18,787 nucleotides of DNA from CAYSSG01 sp964433635 (GTDB taxonomy: Bacteria; Atribacterota; Phoenicimicrobiia; Phoenicimicrobiales; Stramentimicrobiaceae): contig CAYSSG010000037.1 in the NCBI GenBank assembly GCA_964433635.1, positions 1 through 18,787 of the forward strand, in the 5' to 3' direction. Below are positions 6,271-14,062 of the stretch, piece by piece (the first letter of the stretch is position 1; every line of letters begins with the position of its first letter). A program made the position numbers and the translations under genes. Under the pieces are notes generated by a model that did no database searches, was not told where the DNA came from, and saw only the letters and a list, made by a program, of their open reading frames with translations.

Positions 6271-7440
6271 ATGCAAATAGTCCAGATTCCCAAAACAGAA
6301 TCAAAAGTAGAAGAAGCGACATTAATTAAATGGTGTAAGAGAGAGGGAGATAAAGTTAATCAGGGAGAGCTTATTGCTGAAACAGAGACATTTAAGGCAA
6401 TTGTAGAAATCTATTCTCCAGCTGACGGGATTATTTATAAACGATTTGTTGAAGAAGGAGAAACGGTTGCAGTCAATACAATAATAGCCGTTATCATCAA
6501 TGAAGGAGAGAAGGTCTCTCCCGAAGACATAAGCCCTTATCTGCTGAATCATGAGGTGGAGAGTGAACATGTAAAAAAGGAAAAGAAAAATTCTTTCCAG
6601 AGGGATTTAAACAAAAGAATTGAAGGCAGAGATGAAAAGATAAGAATAGCCCCTGTAGCCCGTAAATTAGCCTCAGAAAAGGGAATTGATTTATCTTTGA
6701 TCGATGGTTCTGGTCCGGGAGGAGCTATTATGAAACAAGATATCGAAAATCATATTTCCAAAACATCAGAAACAGGGGAAAGGAAAAATTTTAATATCGG
6801 AAAGATATATCAATTAACCTCAGTGCAAAAGCTGAGTGCTGAAAGGCTTACTGACAGTTACAGGAATATTCCTCAGTTTACCCTTTGCCGGAAAATTGAT
6901 ATCAGATCACTGGTGCAAAGAAGGCTGGCGTTGAAGAATATGCCATCCATTGGATATCCATCTTTAATTGATTTCATCATTGAAGCGCTCATTCCAACCC
7001 TGAAGATATTTCCGGAATTTAATGCAATTATCGATCAAAAAGGTTATAATTTTATCAAAGAGATTCATTTCAACTTAGCTATCGCAACAGAGAGAGGATT
7101 AATGACCCCGGTGCTCAGGAATTTGGAAGGAAAAGATGTCTTTGAAATCGCAGACATCAGAAGGAAAATGACCGAAAAGGCACTAAAAGGGAAATTACAA
7201 CCGGATAATTTTGAGCAGGGAACGTTTACTATCACCAATTTAGGTTTACAGGGTATTGAATATTTTACTCCGATTATCAATCCTCCGCAGGTTGTTATAC
7301 TCGGAATTGGCAAATCAGAAGGAACGTCTCTTCCACTGAGTATGTCAATGGACCACAGGTTGATTGATGGAGCCAGGGGGGCTGATTTTCTAGAATTTTT
7401 TGCCAAGAAATTAGCCCAGGTTCCTGAAGGAGGTGAGTAA
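6271..7440 (+). CDS. Dihydrolipoamide acyltransferase (E2) of a 2-oxoacid/acetoin dehydrogenase complex
   Basis: A 389-aa E2. The single N-terminal lipoyl domain (about 1-77) carries the lipoylated lysine K42 in ETFKA, a variant of the usual ETDKA. A charged linker follows, then the E3-binding domain (about 123-162, IAPVARKLASEKGID to the GGAIMKQDI segment). The C-terminal acyltransferase domain has the active-site DHRLIDG with H362 and D366. It takes the acyl group from E1 to CoA. ATG 6271 is chosen over GTG 6262 because GAAGGTGGAG sits just upstream and family members start near MQIVQIP. It lies 19 bases after E1beta. No E3 (dihydrolipoamide dehydrogenase) gene is present in the window, so a shared E3 encoded elsewhere is expected. 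Confidence 0.88.
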   Translation: MQIVQIPKTESKVEEATLIKWCKREGDKVNQGELIAETETFKAIVEIYSPADGIIYKRFVEEGETVAVNTIIAVIINEGEKVSPEDISPYLLNHEVESEHVKKEKKNSFQRDLNKRIEGRDEKIRIAPVARKLASEKGIDLSLIDGSGPGGAIMKQDIENHISKTSETGERKNFNIGKIYQLTSVQKLSAERLTDSYRNIPQFTLCRKIDIRSLVQRRLALKNMPSIGYPSLIDFIIEALIPTLKIFPEFNAIIDQKGYNFIKEIHFNLAIATERGLMTPVLRNLEGKDVFEIADIRRKMTEKALKGKLQPDNFEQGTFTITNLGLQGIEYFTPIINPPQVVILGIGKSEGTSLPLSMSMDHRLIDGARGADFLEFFAKKLAQVPEGGE

Positions 7441-7550
7441 AAAAATAGTTATCTTTTAAATAAAAACGTAAAATAACTGAGTGTATTGAAAGGAAATCAA
7501 AAAGATAGGAAAGGATATATCCGCAAAAAATCAAATTAAAGGAGAAAAAA

Positions 7551-8558
7551 ATGAAAAAAATAATGTATTCCTTTTTAGTGTTAACGGTCCTTCTATTTGC
7601 ATTTTCTGCATTTGTTTTAGCTCAACAGGCTGATAATGATTATGAGATTGTTATGGTGGTTAAGCTGGAAGGAGTAGCCTGGTTTGATAATATGAGGTTG
7701 GGAATTGAAGAATTTGCCAAAGAAACCGGGGTTAATGCCTATCAGATTGGCGCAGATACAGCTGACCCGGCATCCCAGGTAGCGCTGATTGAAGACCTTA
7801 TCGCAAAAGGCGTTGATGCTATCCTGGTTGTTCCAAATGACCCGGTAGCATTGGAACCGGTATTCAAAAAGGCAAACGATGCCGGAATTATTACTTTAAC
7901 ACATGAAGCATCTAACCAGAAACAGGTTAGTTTTGACATTGAAGCCTTTGATAATGTTGCCTATGGAAGGCATATGATGGATGTGATGGCGAAAGATATG
8001 AATTACGAGGGAGAATATGCTACATTTGTTGGCCATCTTACCTCTACTACGCACAATGAGTGGATTGATGGGGCAGTTGCACAACAGAAAGAAAAATACC
8101 CAAATATGAAAATGGTTGCAGAAAGAGTAGAAGATCGGGAAAATCAGCAAATTGATTACGAGAAGGCGCTGGAACTTCTAAAAACTTATCCCAACCTAAA
8201 AGGTATGTTGGGTACAGCGATGTGCGGTGTGCCTGGATTCTCTCTGGCTATTGAAGAAAAGGGTCTCATTGGAAAAGTAGCAGCCTACGGAACCTGCTTA
8301 CCATCCGTAGCCTATGATTATTTAAAGAGCGGTTCTGCCAAGTCGATTCACTTCTGGATTCCAGCTGATGCCGGATATGTAACTGCTAAGGTGGCCTGGG
8401 AACTCCTTAAGGGAAATGAAATTGTAGAAGGAATGGATTTAGGCAAGCCTGGTTATGAAAATATTACCATTAAAGAGAATGAATTTGGAACAAAAGTAAT
8501 TTATGGCAGTGCCTGGAAAGATGTCACTCTTGAAAATATTGATGAGTATGATTTGTAA
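7551..8558 (+). CDS. Sugar ABC transporter periplasmic-binding protein (RbsB/LsrB type)
   Basis: A 335-aa binding protein of the Peripla_BP_4 family. The signal peptide (1-24, cut VLA before QQ) lacks a lipobox cysteine, so the protein is soluble rather than lipid-anchored, which suggests an organism with a periplasm. The body has the family pattern: VVKLEG, an N-terminal lobe with DPASQVALIEDLIAKGVDAILVVPNDPVAL, and a second lobe starting near the GTAMCGVPGF segment. Overall it resembles LsrB (autoinducer-2) and RhaS-like proteins. The segment matching LsrB's TDQNQW reads TTHNEW here, so true AI-2 binding is doubtful. AAAGGAG lies seven bases before the ATG. It is followed by large hairpins and then the rest of the transporter. 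Confidence 0.87.
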   Translation: MKKIMYSFLVLTVLLFAFSAFVLAQQADNDYEIVMVVKLEGVAWFDNMRLGIEEFAKETGVNAYQIGADTADPASQVALIEDLIAKGVDAILVVPNDPVALEPVFKKANDAGIITLTHEASNQKQVSFDIEAFDNVAYGRHMMDVMAKDMNYEGEYATFVGHLTSTTHNEWIDGAVAQQKEKYPNMKMVAERVEDRENQQIDYEKALELLKTYPNLKGMLGTAMCGVPGFSLAIEEKGLIGKVAAYGTCLPSVAYDYLKSGSAKSIHFWIPADAGYVTAKVAWELLKGNEIVEGMDLGKPGYENITIKENEFGTKVIYGSAWKDVTLENIDEYDL

Positions 8559-8566
8559 AACAAAGG

Positions 8567-8595
8567 GTCTGTCATGTCTGTACTGACAGACAAAA
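8567..8595 (+). repeat. Alternative small hairpins after the binding-protein gene
   Basis: GTCTGTC near 8569 can pair with GACAGAC near 8585. Alternatively TGTCTGT can pair with ACAGACA around an ACTG loop. The two helices share bases and exclude each other. They lie directly upstream of the large 19-bp hairpin. Position and pairing are seen directly; function is unknown. Confidence 0.4.
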
Positions 8596-8633
8596 GATTG
8601 GCTGAAGAATGATGATTCTTCAGCCAATCTTTT
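8592..8633 (+). terminator. 19-bp perfect hairpin, intercistronic terminator/stabiliser
   Basis: Bases 8592-8610 pair perfectly with 8615-8633 around the loop GATG. The stem begins with AAAA and ends with TTTT, so it can act as a terminator on either strand. Between a binding-protein gene and its ATPase gene, such hairpins usually let a fraction of transcripts pass and protect the upstream mRNA, giving binding protein in excess. Confidence 0.78.
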
Positions 8634-8655
8634 AGTTCGTCGATCCCGAACTTTT
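8634..8655 (+). terminator. Second short hairpin with T-run
   Basis: AGTTCG (8634-8639) pairs with CGAACT (8647-8652), followed by TTTT. It abuts the 19-bp hairpin. On its own it is weak; in tandem it would strengthen termination. The remaining stretch to 8782 shows no clear promoter, only an imperfect palindrome near 8737-8755. Confidence 0.45.
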
Positions 8656-8782
8656 CTTTAAAAAACTGGACAAAATGGAATACATTCAGCTATTGGCTCA
8701 AGGTGCAAGGAAAATACTTAAAATAAAAAAATGTTTTATCGATTAAGTATTGATATAAGAAGTCTTAACTGGTGAAGTGATC

Positions 8783-10321
8783 ATGGTTGAAACCCCGGAT
8801 AAATTATTAGAAGTGAAAGATATAAGTAAATCATATGTTGGTGTACAGGCCTTAGATAAAGTTAGTTTGAACATCAACAGGGGAGAAATAGGATGTCTGG
8901 TAGGGGAAAATGGTTCAGGTAAATCTACCCTGATTAAAATCATTGCCGGAGTGGTTAAGCCGGATGAAGGGGAAATCATTATTAATGGAAAAAAGTTTGA
9001 AAGTTTACATGCCATCGATGCGATAAGAGAAGGGATACAAGTCATCTATCAGGATCTGTCTTTATTTCCCAACCTTTCCGTTGCAGAAAACATCTCCTTA
9101 AATCAAATGATTGAAAAAAAGAAAAGGTTGATTCGCTGGAAAGAGATAGGGGATATCGCAGAAAGAGAAATTTCCAATATCAATAAAAAACTGGATTTAA
9201 ATGAGAAGGTAGAAAATATTTCCATTGCTAATAAACAGCTTGTGGCAATATGCAGAGCATTAACACAGGATGCCCGACTCATTATCATGGATGAACCGAC
9301 CACAGCCATTGCAAAAAGAGAAATTGACTTTCTGTTTTCTGTTATTTTAGATTTAAAGAAACGGGGCATTTCTACACTCTTTGTCAGCCATAAGCTTAGC
9401 GAAGTGCTGCAGATATCTGAAAAAGTAACCGTCATACGAGATGGTAAACTGGTCGGTGTTTACGATACAAAAGAATTAGACCCTGACACCCTTTCTTTCC
9501 ATATGAGTGGCAGAAAGATCGCTGATTCCGTTTTTAATTACCAGGAAAAAACGAAGCAGAAAGAGCCGTTGTTAGAGGTCAGGAACCTTTCCAAAAAAGG
9601 AAATTTCCAGAATATTAACTTTAAAATTCAATCAGGTGAGATCGTAGGAATCACAGGAATTCTTGGTTCAGGGCGTACGGAACTTGCCTTAGCACTGTTC
9701 GGTTTAAATAAACCGGATTCAGGAGAGATATATATCAATGGGAAGCTGGCGAAGATAAAAGTACCTCGCGATGCGATCGATTTGGGTTTAAGTTATTTAC
9801 CGGAAGATAGACTGAATCAGGGTTTATTCATAAAGAATTCTGTAGAAAACAATATCATTGTTACAGTATTAAAGAGCTTGCTGAACAAATTCAGATTACT
9901 GGAAAATAATAAGAAACAGGAAACTGCTAAAAAATGGGTAGAAGAATTAAAGGTCATAGCCCCATCCGTAGAGACTGCAGTTCAGGCACTTTCAGGCGGT
10001 AACCAACAACGCGTGGTTATCGCTAAATGGCTGGCTACAAAACCCAAAGTTTTTATTTTAGATGGTCCTACTGTAGGTATCGATGTTGCCTCTAAAAGTA
10101 ATATTCATCATATTATCAGGATGTTAGCCGATCAGGGTATGGGGGTTATTATTATTTCTGACGAAATTCCTGAAATACTCCGAAATTGTAATCGAATCAT
10201 CGTCATTAAAGAAGGTAAAATGGTTGAAAAGGTCAATACGAATGAGGTAAACGAAACCAAATTACTGGAAATACTGGAAAAGAAAAATCATCAGGTTGAA
10301 TCAGATGAAAAAAAAGAGTAG
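8783..10321 (+). CDS. Sugar ABC transporter ATP-binding protein with two NBDs (RbsA/LsrA type)
   Basis: A 512-aa ATPase with two nucleotide-binding domains in one chain, typical of ribose/AI-2 type importers. NBD1 has Walker A GENGSGKST (41-49), a Q-loop at Q90, a divergent signature (ISIANKQ), Walker B LIIMDEPTT (E171) and H203. NBD2 has the family's degenerate Walker A (GILGSGRTE, 292-300) and an intact LSGGNQQ (403-409). Its Walker B reads ILDGPTVGID, with Gly428 where the catalytic Glu is expected. So NBD2 probably binds nucleotide without normal hydrolysis and NBD1 carries turnover. ATG 8783 is preferred to GTG 8777, as GGTGA lies seven bases upstream. The end overlaps the next gene by 17 bases. 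Confidence 0.9.
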   Translation: MVETPDKLLEVKDISKSYVGVQALDKVSLNINRGEIGCLVGENGSGKSTLIKIIAGVVKPDEGEIIINGKKFESLHAIDAIREGIQVIYQDLSLFPNLSVAENISLNQMIEKKKRLIRWKEIGDIAEREISNINKKLDLNEKVENISIANKQLVAICRALTQDARLIIMDEPTTAIAKREIDFLFSVILDLKKRGISTLFVSHKLSEVLQISEKVTVIRDGKLVGVYDTKELDPDTLSFHMSGRKIADSVFNYQEKTKQKEPLLEVRNLSKKGNFQNINFKIQSGEIVGITGILGSGRTELALALFGLNKPDSGEIYINGKLAKIKVPRDAIDLGLSYLPEDRLNQGLFIKNSVENNIIVTVLKSLLNKFRLLENNKKQETAKKWVEELKVIAPSVETAVQALSGGNQQRVVIAKWLATKPKVFILDGPTVGIDVASKSNIHHIIRMLADQGMGVIIISDEIPEILRNCNRIIVIKEGKMVEKVNTNEVNETKLLEILEKKNHQVESDEKKE

Positions 10322-11330
10322 CAATTTCAATTTTCAAAAATTATTAAAACAGCATGAGTTGTATTTATTTTTGGTCATCATCGTTTACTCGATTTTCATT
10401 ACTTCTTTAAATTCCTCTTTTTTATCTCTGGAAAATTTATTTGATTTAAGTAAGAGCAGTGCAGGGATGGGAATTATGGCAATCGGCGTCTTTATTGTTT
10501 TATTATCAGGAGGTATCGATTTATCTTTTACGGCAATAGCCATTTCAGGGCAATATATTGCTGCTAAAGTTCTGATTGCCAGTGGTGTTGATAATATTTT
10601 TCTGGCATTTTTTATTTCCTGTTTAGTAGGTGTTGCTCTGGGGGCAATTAACGGATTTCTTATCTCATATTATAAAATCCCGACACTCATTGCGACATTA
10701 GGAACGTCAAGTGTTTTCCATGGAGCTTTATTAACGATTGTGGGTACCAAGGCTATCAATTCAGCCCAACTACCCGATTGTTTCAAAGCATTCGGCGCAG
10801 CAAATGTATTTATGCTGACTAAACCGAATGGAGTTAATTATGGGTTGTCAGTCTTTGTTATCCTATTTATCCTCCTTGCCATACTGACCTGGCTTATTCT
10901 TAAATATACCATGCTGGGGAGAGGAATCTATGCCATAGGAGGAGATATCAATTCAGCCATCCGTGCTGCTTTTAATATTCCGAAGATTCAATTTTTTATT
11001 TACTGTTATGTAGGGATTCTGGCTGGTATTGCCGGAGTTCTGCATATTTCCCTTATCCGTTATGGCAATCCTACCTATATTGTCGGAGATGAACTGAATG
11101 TGATTGCTGCCGTTGTCTTAGGAGGGACCAGGATAACCGGTGGTTCAGGAACGATTATCGGTACCATTATGGGCGTAGCAATGATAACGATTTTAAATAA
11201 TAGTCTGATTTTGGTGGGATTATCTTCTTTTTGGCATACTTTCTTTGTTGGACTGATCATTATCATCAGTGTTAGTTTAACATCTTATCAGAACAGGAAG
11301 AGTGTGGGAAACATTATTTTCAGGAGATAA
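10305..11330 (+). CDS. Sugar ABC transporter permease 1 (RbsC/LsrC type)
   Basis: A 341-aa BPD_transp_2-family membrane protein with about 8-10 hydrophobic segments starting near residue 20. Family signatures include LSGGIDLSF in the second segment region, IPTLIATLGTSSVFHGALL, and the loop YAIGGDINSAIRAAFNIPKIQ that contacts the ATPase. The late motif AAVVLGGTRITGGSGTIIGTI is also typical. ATG 10305 is taken as the start; a TTG nine bases earlier is less likely. It overlaps the ATPase gene. It forms the channel with permease 2, an arrangement as in LsrC/LsrD or RhaP/RhaQ. Confidence 0.9.
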   Translation: MKKKSSNFNFQKLLKQHELYLFLVIIVYSIFITSLNSSFLSLENLFDLSKSSAGMGIMAIGVFIVLLSGGIDLSFTAIAISGQYIAAKVLIASGVDNIFLAFFISCLVGVALGAINGFLISYYKIPTLIATLGTSSVFHGALLTIVGTKAINSAQLPDCFKAFGAANVFMLTKPNGVNYGLSVFVILFILLAILTWLILKYTMLGRGIYAIGGDINSAIRAAFNIPKIQFFIYCYVGILAGIAGVLHISLIRYGNPTYIVGDELNVIAAVVLGGTRITGGSGTIIGTIMGVAMITILNNSLILVGLSSFWHTFFVGLIIIISVSLTSYQNRKSVGNIIFRR

Positions 11331-11354
11331 AAGATATATTCATGGAGGGATTAT

Positions 11355-12362
11355 TTGTCAGGTAAATATTCCAAACATTCAAACTTATTGACTTTATTCA
11401 TCATCATGATCGGCGTGATTGTGGTCATCGCGCTATTTTTACCAGCCAAATTTTTAACCATTCGAAATTTTCAATCAATGTTCAGTCAGATCCCTGAATT
11501 TGGATTAATGGCGATTGCCATGATGCTGGCTATGTTGACAGGAGGGATTGATTTATCGGTGGTTGCCAATGCCAACCTGGCTGGAATTGTAGCTGCACTT
11601 ATTCTGACAAAATTTACCTTTTTTCAGGCAAGCGTTAATGCAGAGCTATATACCATTGCTTTTGCTATTATTTCAGCCCTTACAGTATCGTTGATATGTG
11701 GTTTATTAAACGGGATTTTAGTGGCTTATATCGGTGTTCCACCTATTCTTGCAACCCTGGGTACAATGGGTCTCTTTTCAGGAATTGCAATTATTATTAC
11801 CAAAGGATATGGAATTGTCGGGTTTCCTGAAAAATTCCTGCTGATCGGGAGCGGGACCATTCTCTTGATACCGGTGCCAATGATTATTTTTATGCTATGT
11901 GTTGCAGTCGCATTAATCATATTTAATAAGACCAATTTTGGATTTAATATACACATGCTGGGCTCCAATCCGGTAGCTGCCCGTTTCAGTGGTATCAGGA
12001 ATGAAAATATTTTAATCAAAACTTACATGGTAAGTGGTCTATTTGCTGGTTTAGCGTCTATCATTATGATATCAAGAGTCAATTCAATCAGACCAGGATA
12101 TGGTGAAGTGTATTTGCTTCAGGCTATCCTGGTATGTGTTTTGGGGGGCGTTGATCCCAGTGGCGGGTCAGGAAACTTATTTGGCCTCCTGATGGGGATT
12201 ATGACCCTGCAGGTTTTGCAAAGTGGCTTTAACATTCTATCATTCAGCCCTTTTTTTAAGAAGGTTATATGGGGTTTAATATTGATTTTAGTCATGGTCA
12301 TTAATTTTTACCGTGCGAATGTATCACAAAAATCAATTAAAAAAGTAAGAACAGATCTGTGA
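11355..12362 (+). CDS. Sugar ABC transporter permease 2 (RbsC/LsrD type), TTG start
   Basis: A 335-aa BPD_transp_2 permease, homologous to but diverged from permease 1. It has LTGGIDLSVV, VPPILATLGTMGLFSGIA, MLGSNPVAARFSGI and the closing CVLGGVDPSGGSGNLFGLL motif. The start is TTG 11355. GGAGG (11344-11348) is ideally placed six bases upstream, and the ATG at 11342 is in another frame and closes at once. It is 24 bases after permease 1 and 13 bases before dhaK, so the transporter and kinases form one operon. Confidence 0.9.
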   Translation: MSGKYSKHSNLLTLFIIMIGVIVVIALFLPAKFLTIRNFQSMFSQIPEFGLMAIAMMLAMLTGGIDLSVVANANLAGIVAALILTKFTFFQASVNAELYTIAFAIISALTVSLICGLLNGILVAYIGVPPILATLGTMGLFSGIAIIITKGYGIVGFPEKFLLIGSGTILLIPVPMIIFMLCVAVALIIFNKTNFGFNIHMLGSNPVAARFSGIRNENILIKTYMVSGLFAGLASIIMISRVNSIRPGYGEVYLLQAILVCVLGGVDPSGGSGNLFGLLMGIMTLQVLQSGFNILSFSPFFKKVIWGLILILVMVINFYRANVSQKSIKKVRTDL

Positions 12363-12375
12363 ACAGGAGGTAACT

Positions 12376-13386
12376 ATGAAAAAAATTATCAATGATCCAA
12401 AAAATTTTGTTAACGAGATGATCCAGGGAATTTTAGCAGCACATCCAGGGCAGCTTAAGTGTGTCAATCATGATTTACGATGTTTAGTGCGAGCCGATGA
12501 TAAAAAATCCGGTAAAGTAGGCCTCTCCACCGGTGGAGGGTCAGGTCATCTTCCTTTATTTTTAGGCTATGTCGGAAAAGGCATGTTAGACGGCTGTGCC
12601 GTTGGAAATGTGTTTGCATCTCCCAGTGCAAAGCAGATGTTGGAAGTGACTAAGGCAATTGACTCAGGGAATGGGGTCTTGTACATCTATGGAAATTATG
12701 GCGGAGACGTAATGAACTTTGATATGGCTGCTGAAATGGCCGATATGGAAGGTATCCGAGTTGAACAGGTGGTTGCCGGAGAGGATGTAGCTTCCTCACC
12801 CAAGGGTCAGGAAGACAAGAGGCGAGGGGTTGCCGGAATATTTTTTGTCTACAAAATTGCCGGTGCTTGTGCCGAAGAGATGGCCTCTCTGGAAGAAGTG
12901 AAAAGGGTAGCGGAAAAGGTATGTGCCAATGTTCGCACGATGGGAGTTGGACTTTCTCCCTGTATTATTCCAGAAATGGGGGAGCCTACCTTCGAGATGA
13001 ATGAAGGACAGATGGAAGTTGGTATTGGTATCCATGGAGAACCAGGAATAGGGAAAGGAGAACTGAAACCCGCTGATGAGATTGTCGATACAATAATGAA
13101 ATCAGTCCTGGAGGATTTACCCTATCAGTCAGGAGATGAAGTATCGGTATTGGTCAATGGATTGGGGGCTACACCCAAAGAGGAGCTATATATCGTCTAT
13201 AGAAAAGTCGCGCAGATATTAAAAGACAAAAAAATTACCGTATATCATCCTTATATCGGTGAGTTTGCTACTTCTATGGAGATGGCCGGAATGTCAATTT
13301 CCTTACTAAAGCTGGACCAGGAGCTAAAAAATTTATTAAAAAAATCTGCTGATACACCCTTCTTTGTCCAGGCAGAACTTGAATAG
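12376..13386 (+). CDS. dhaK: Dihydroxyacetone kinase subunit DhaK (or related ketose kinase)
   Basis: A 336-aa DhaK-domain protein that binds a small hydroxyketone covalently and presents it to the nucleotide on DhaL. Key residues are visible: GGGSGH (53-58) with H58 as the acid/base, the NYGGDVMN motif with D111, and GIHGEPG with H220, which forms the hemiaminal with the substrate. The usual GSGHEP reads GSGHLP, followed by LFLGYVGKGML, a departure from the E. coli motif near the substrate site. Relatives of DhaK also phosphorylate erythrulose and other short ketoses, so the substrate should be left open. AGGAGG precedes the ATG. The gene is followed by dhaL; no DhaM (PTS donor) is seen here. 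Confidence 0.85.
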   Translation: MKKIINDPKNFVNEMIQGILAAHPGQLKCVNHDLRCLVRADDKKSGKVGLSTGGGSGHLPLFLGYVGKGMLDGCAVGNVFASPSAKQMLEVTKAIDSGNGVLYIYGNYGGDVMNFDMAAEMADMEGIRVEQVVAGEDVASSPKGQEDKRRGVAGIFFVYKIAGACAEEMASLEEVKRVAEKVCANVRTMGVGLSPCIIPEMGEPTFEMNEGQMEVGIGIHGEPGIGKGELKPADEIVDTIMKSVLEDLPYQSGDEVSVLVNGLGATPKEELYIVYRKVAQILKDKKITVYHPYIGEFATSMEMAGMSISLLKLDQELKNLLKKSADTPFFVQAELE

Positions 13387-13398
13387 AAAGAAGACAAG

Positions 13399-14043
13399 AT
13401 GATGAATAAACTAAGATTATCCGATTTTAAGGATCTTTTTACCAGGATAAGGGATACCATGGTTGAAAACAAAACAAACCTTTTTAAACTGGATTCAGCG
13501 ATTGGTGACGGTGATTTAGGGATTACGATGAGTACCGGATTCTCCAGGGTGAATGAGATGATGCTGGACCTGGAAGAAGAGGACTTGGGAAAGGTATTCA
13601 TGAAAGTTGGCATGACTCTGGCTGATACGGCTCCTTCCACTTTAGGTACGCTGTTGGCGACTGGATTTATGAGAGCCGGTAAAATTGTTAAGGGTAAGAC
13701 TGAAGCTAATTTGTCTGACTTTGTTTTAATGGCTTCTTCTTTTTTGGAGGGAATCATGGAGAGAGGAAAGGTAACGCCAAATGAAAAGACCATTGTCGAT
13801 TCTCTCAATCCAGCTTTGCAAGCTCTTAAATCATCCTACAATGAAGGTATGGAATTAAGAGAAGCTTTAAAAAAAGCTTGTGAAGCAGCTGAAGGCGGAG
13901 TAGAGGCAACCAAAGAAATGCTTCCAAAACACGGTAGATCAGTCTGGTATGGAGAAAAATCAGTAGGCAAGGAAGATCCAGGTGCAGTGGCAGGAATGTT
14001 GTTGATAAAAGCTTTCTATGAATTCGTAGATAGTCATCGTTAA
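13399..14043 (+). CDS. dhaL: Dihydroxyacetone kinase subunit DhaL (nucleotide-binding)
   Basis: A 214-aa DhaL-domain protein. The Mg/nucleotide site is LDSAIGDGDLG (31-41), with D32, D37 and D39 as expected metal ligands. TAPSTLGTLLATGF (78-90) matches the GGSSG/PLYGT region in modified form. GEKSVGKEDPGA (185-196) is the conserved C-terminal signature. It is paired with DhaK 12 bases upstream and precedes the FGGY kinase by 19. Whether ADP stays bound and is recharged by a DhaM protein, or free ATP is used, cannot be told; no dhaM gene lies in the window. The start is ATG-ATG, so either codon is possible; the Shine-Dalgarno is weak. Confidence 0.85.
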   Translation: MMNKLRLSDFKDLFTRIRDTMVENKTNLFKLDSAIGDGDLGITMSTGFSRVNEMMLDLEEEDLGKVFMKVGMTLADTAPSTLGTLLATGFMRAGKIVKGKTEANLSDFVLMASSFLEGIMERGKVTPNEKTIVDSLNPALQALKSSYNEGMELREALKKACEAAEGGVEATKEMLPKHGRSVWYGEKSVGKEDPGAVAGMLLIKAFYEFVDSHR

Positions 14044-14062
14044 AGAACGGAGGATAAAAGTA

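Noticed and set aside
7447..7478. AGTTAT/ATAACT hairpin between the E2 gene and the binding-protein gene
   Set aside because: It is short and AT-only with a bulge and no following T-run, too weak to call a terminator; no convincing promoter was found in the same 110-base gap either.
13251..13808. A 185-codon open frame on the reverse strand across dhaK/dhaL
   Set aside because: It lies opposite two well-conserved kinase genes, is serine- and leucine-rich, and matches nothing; it is a mirror of the coding strand.
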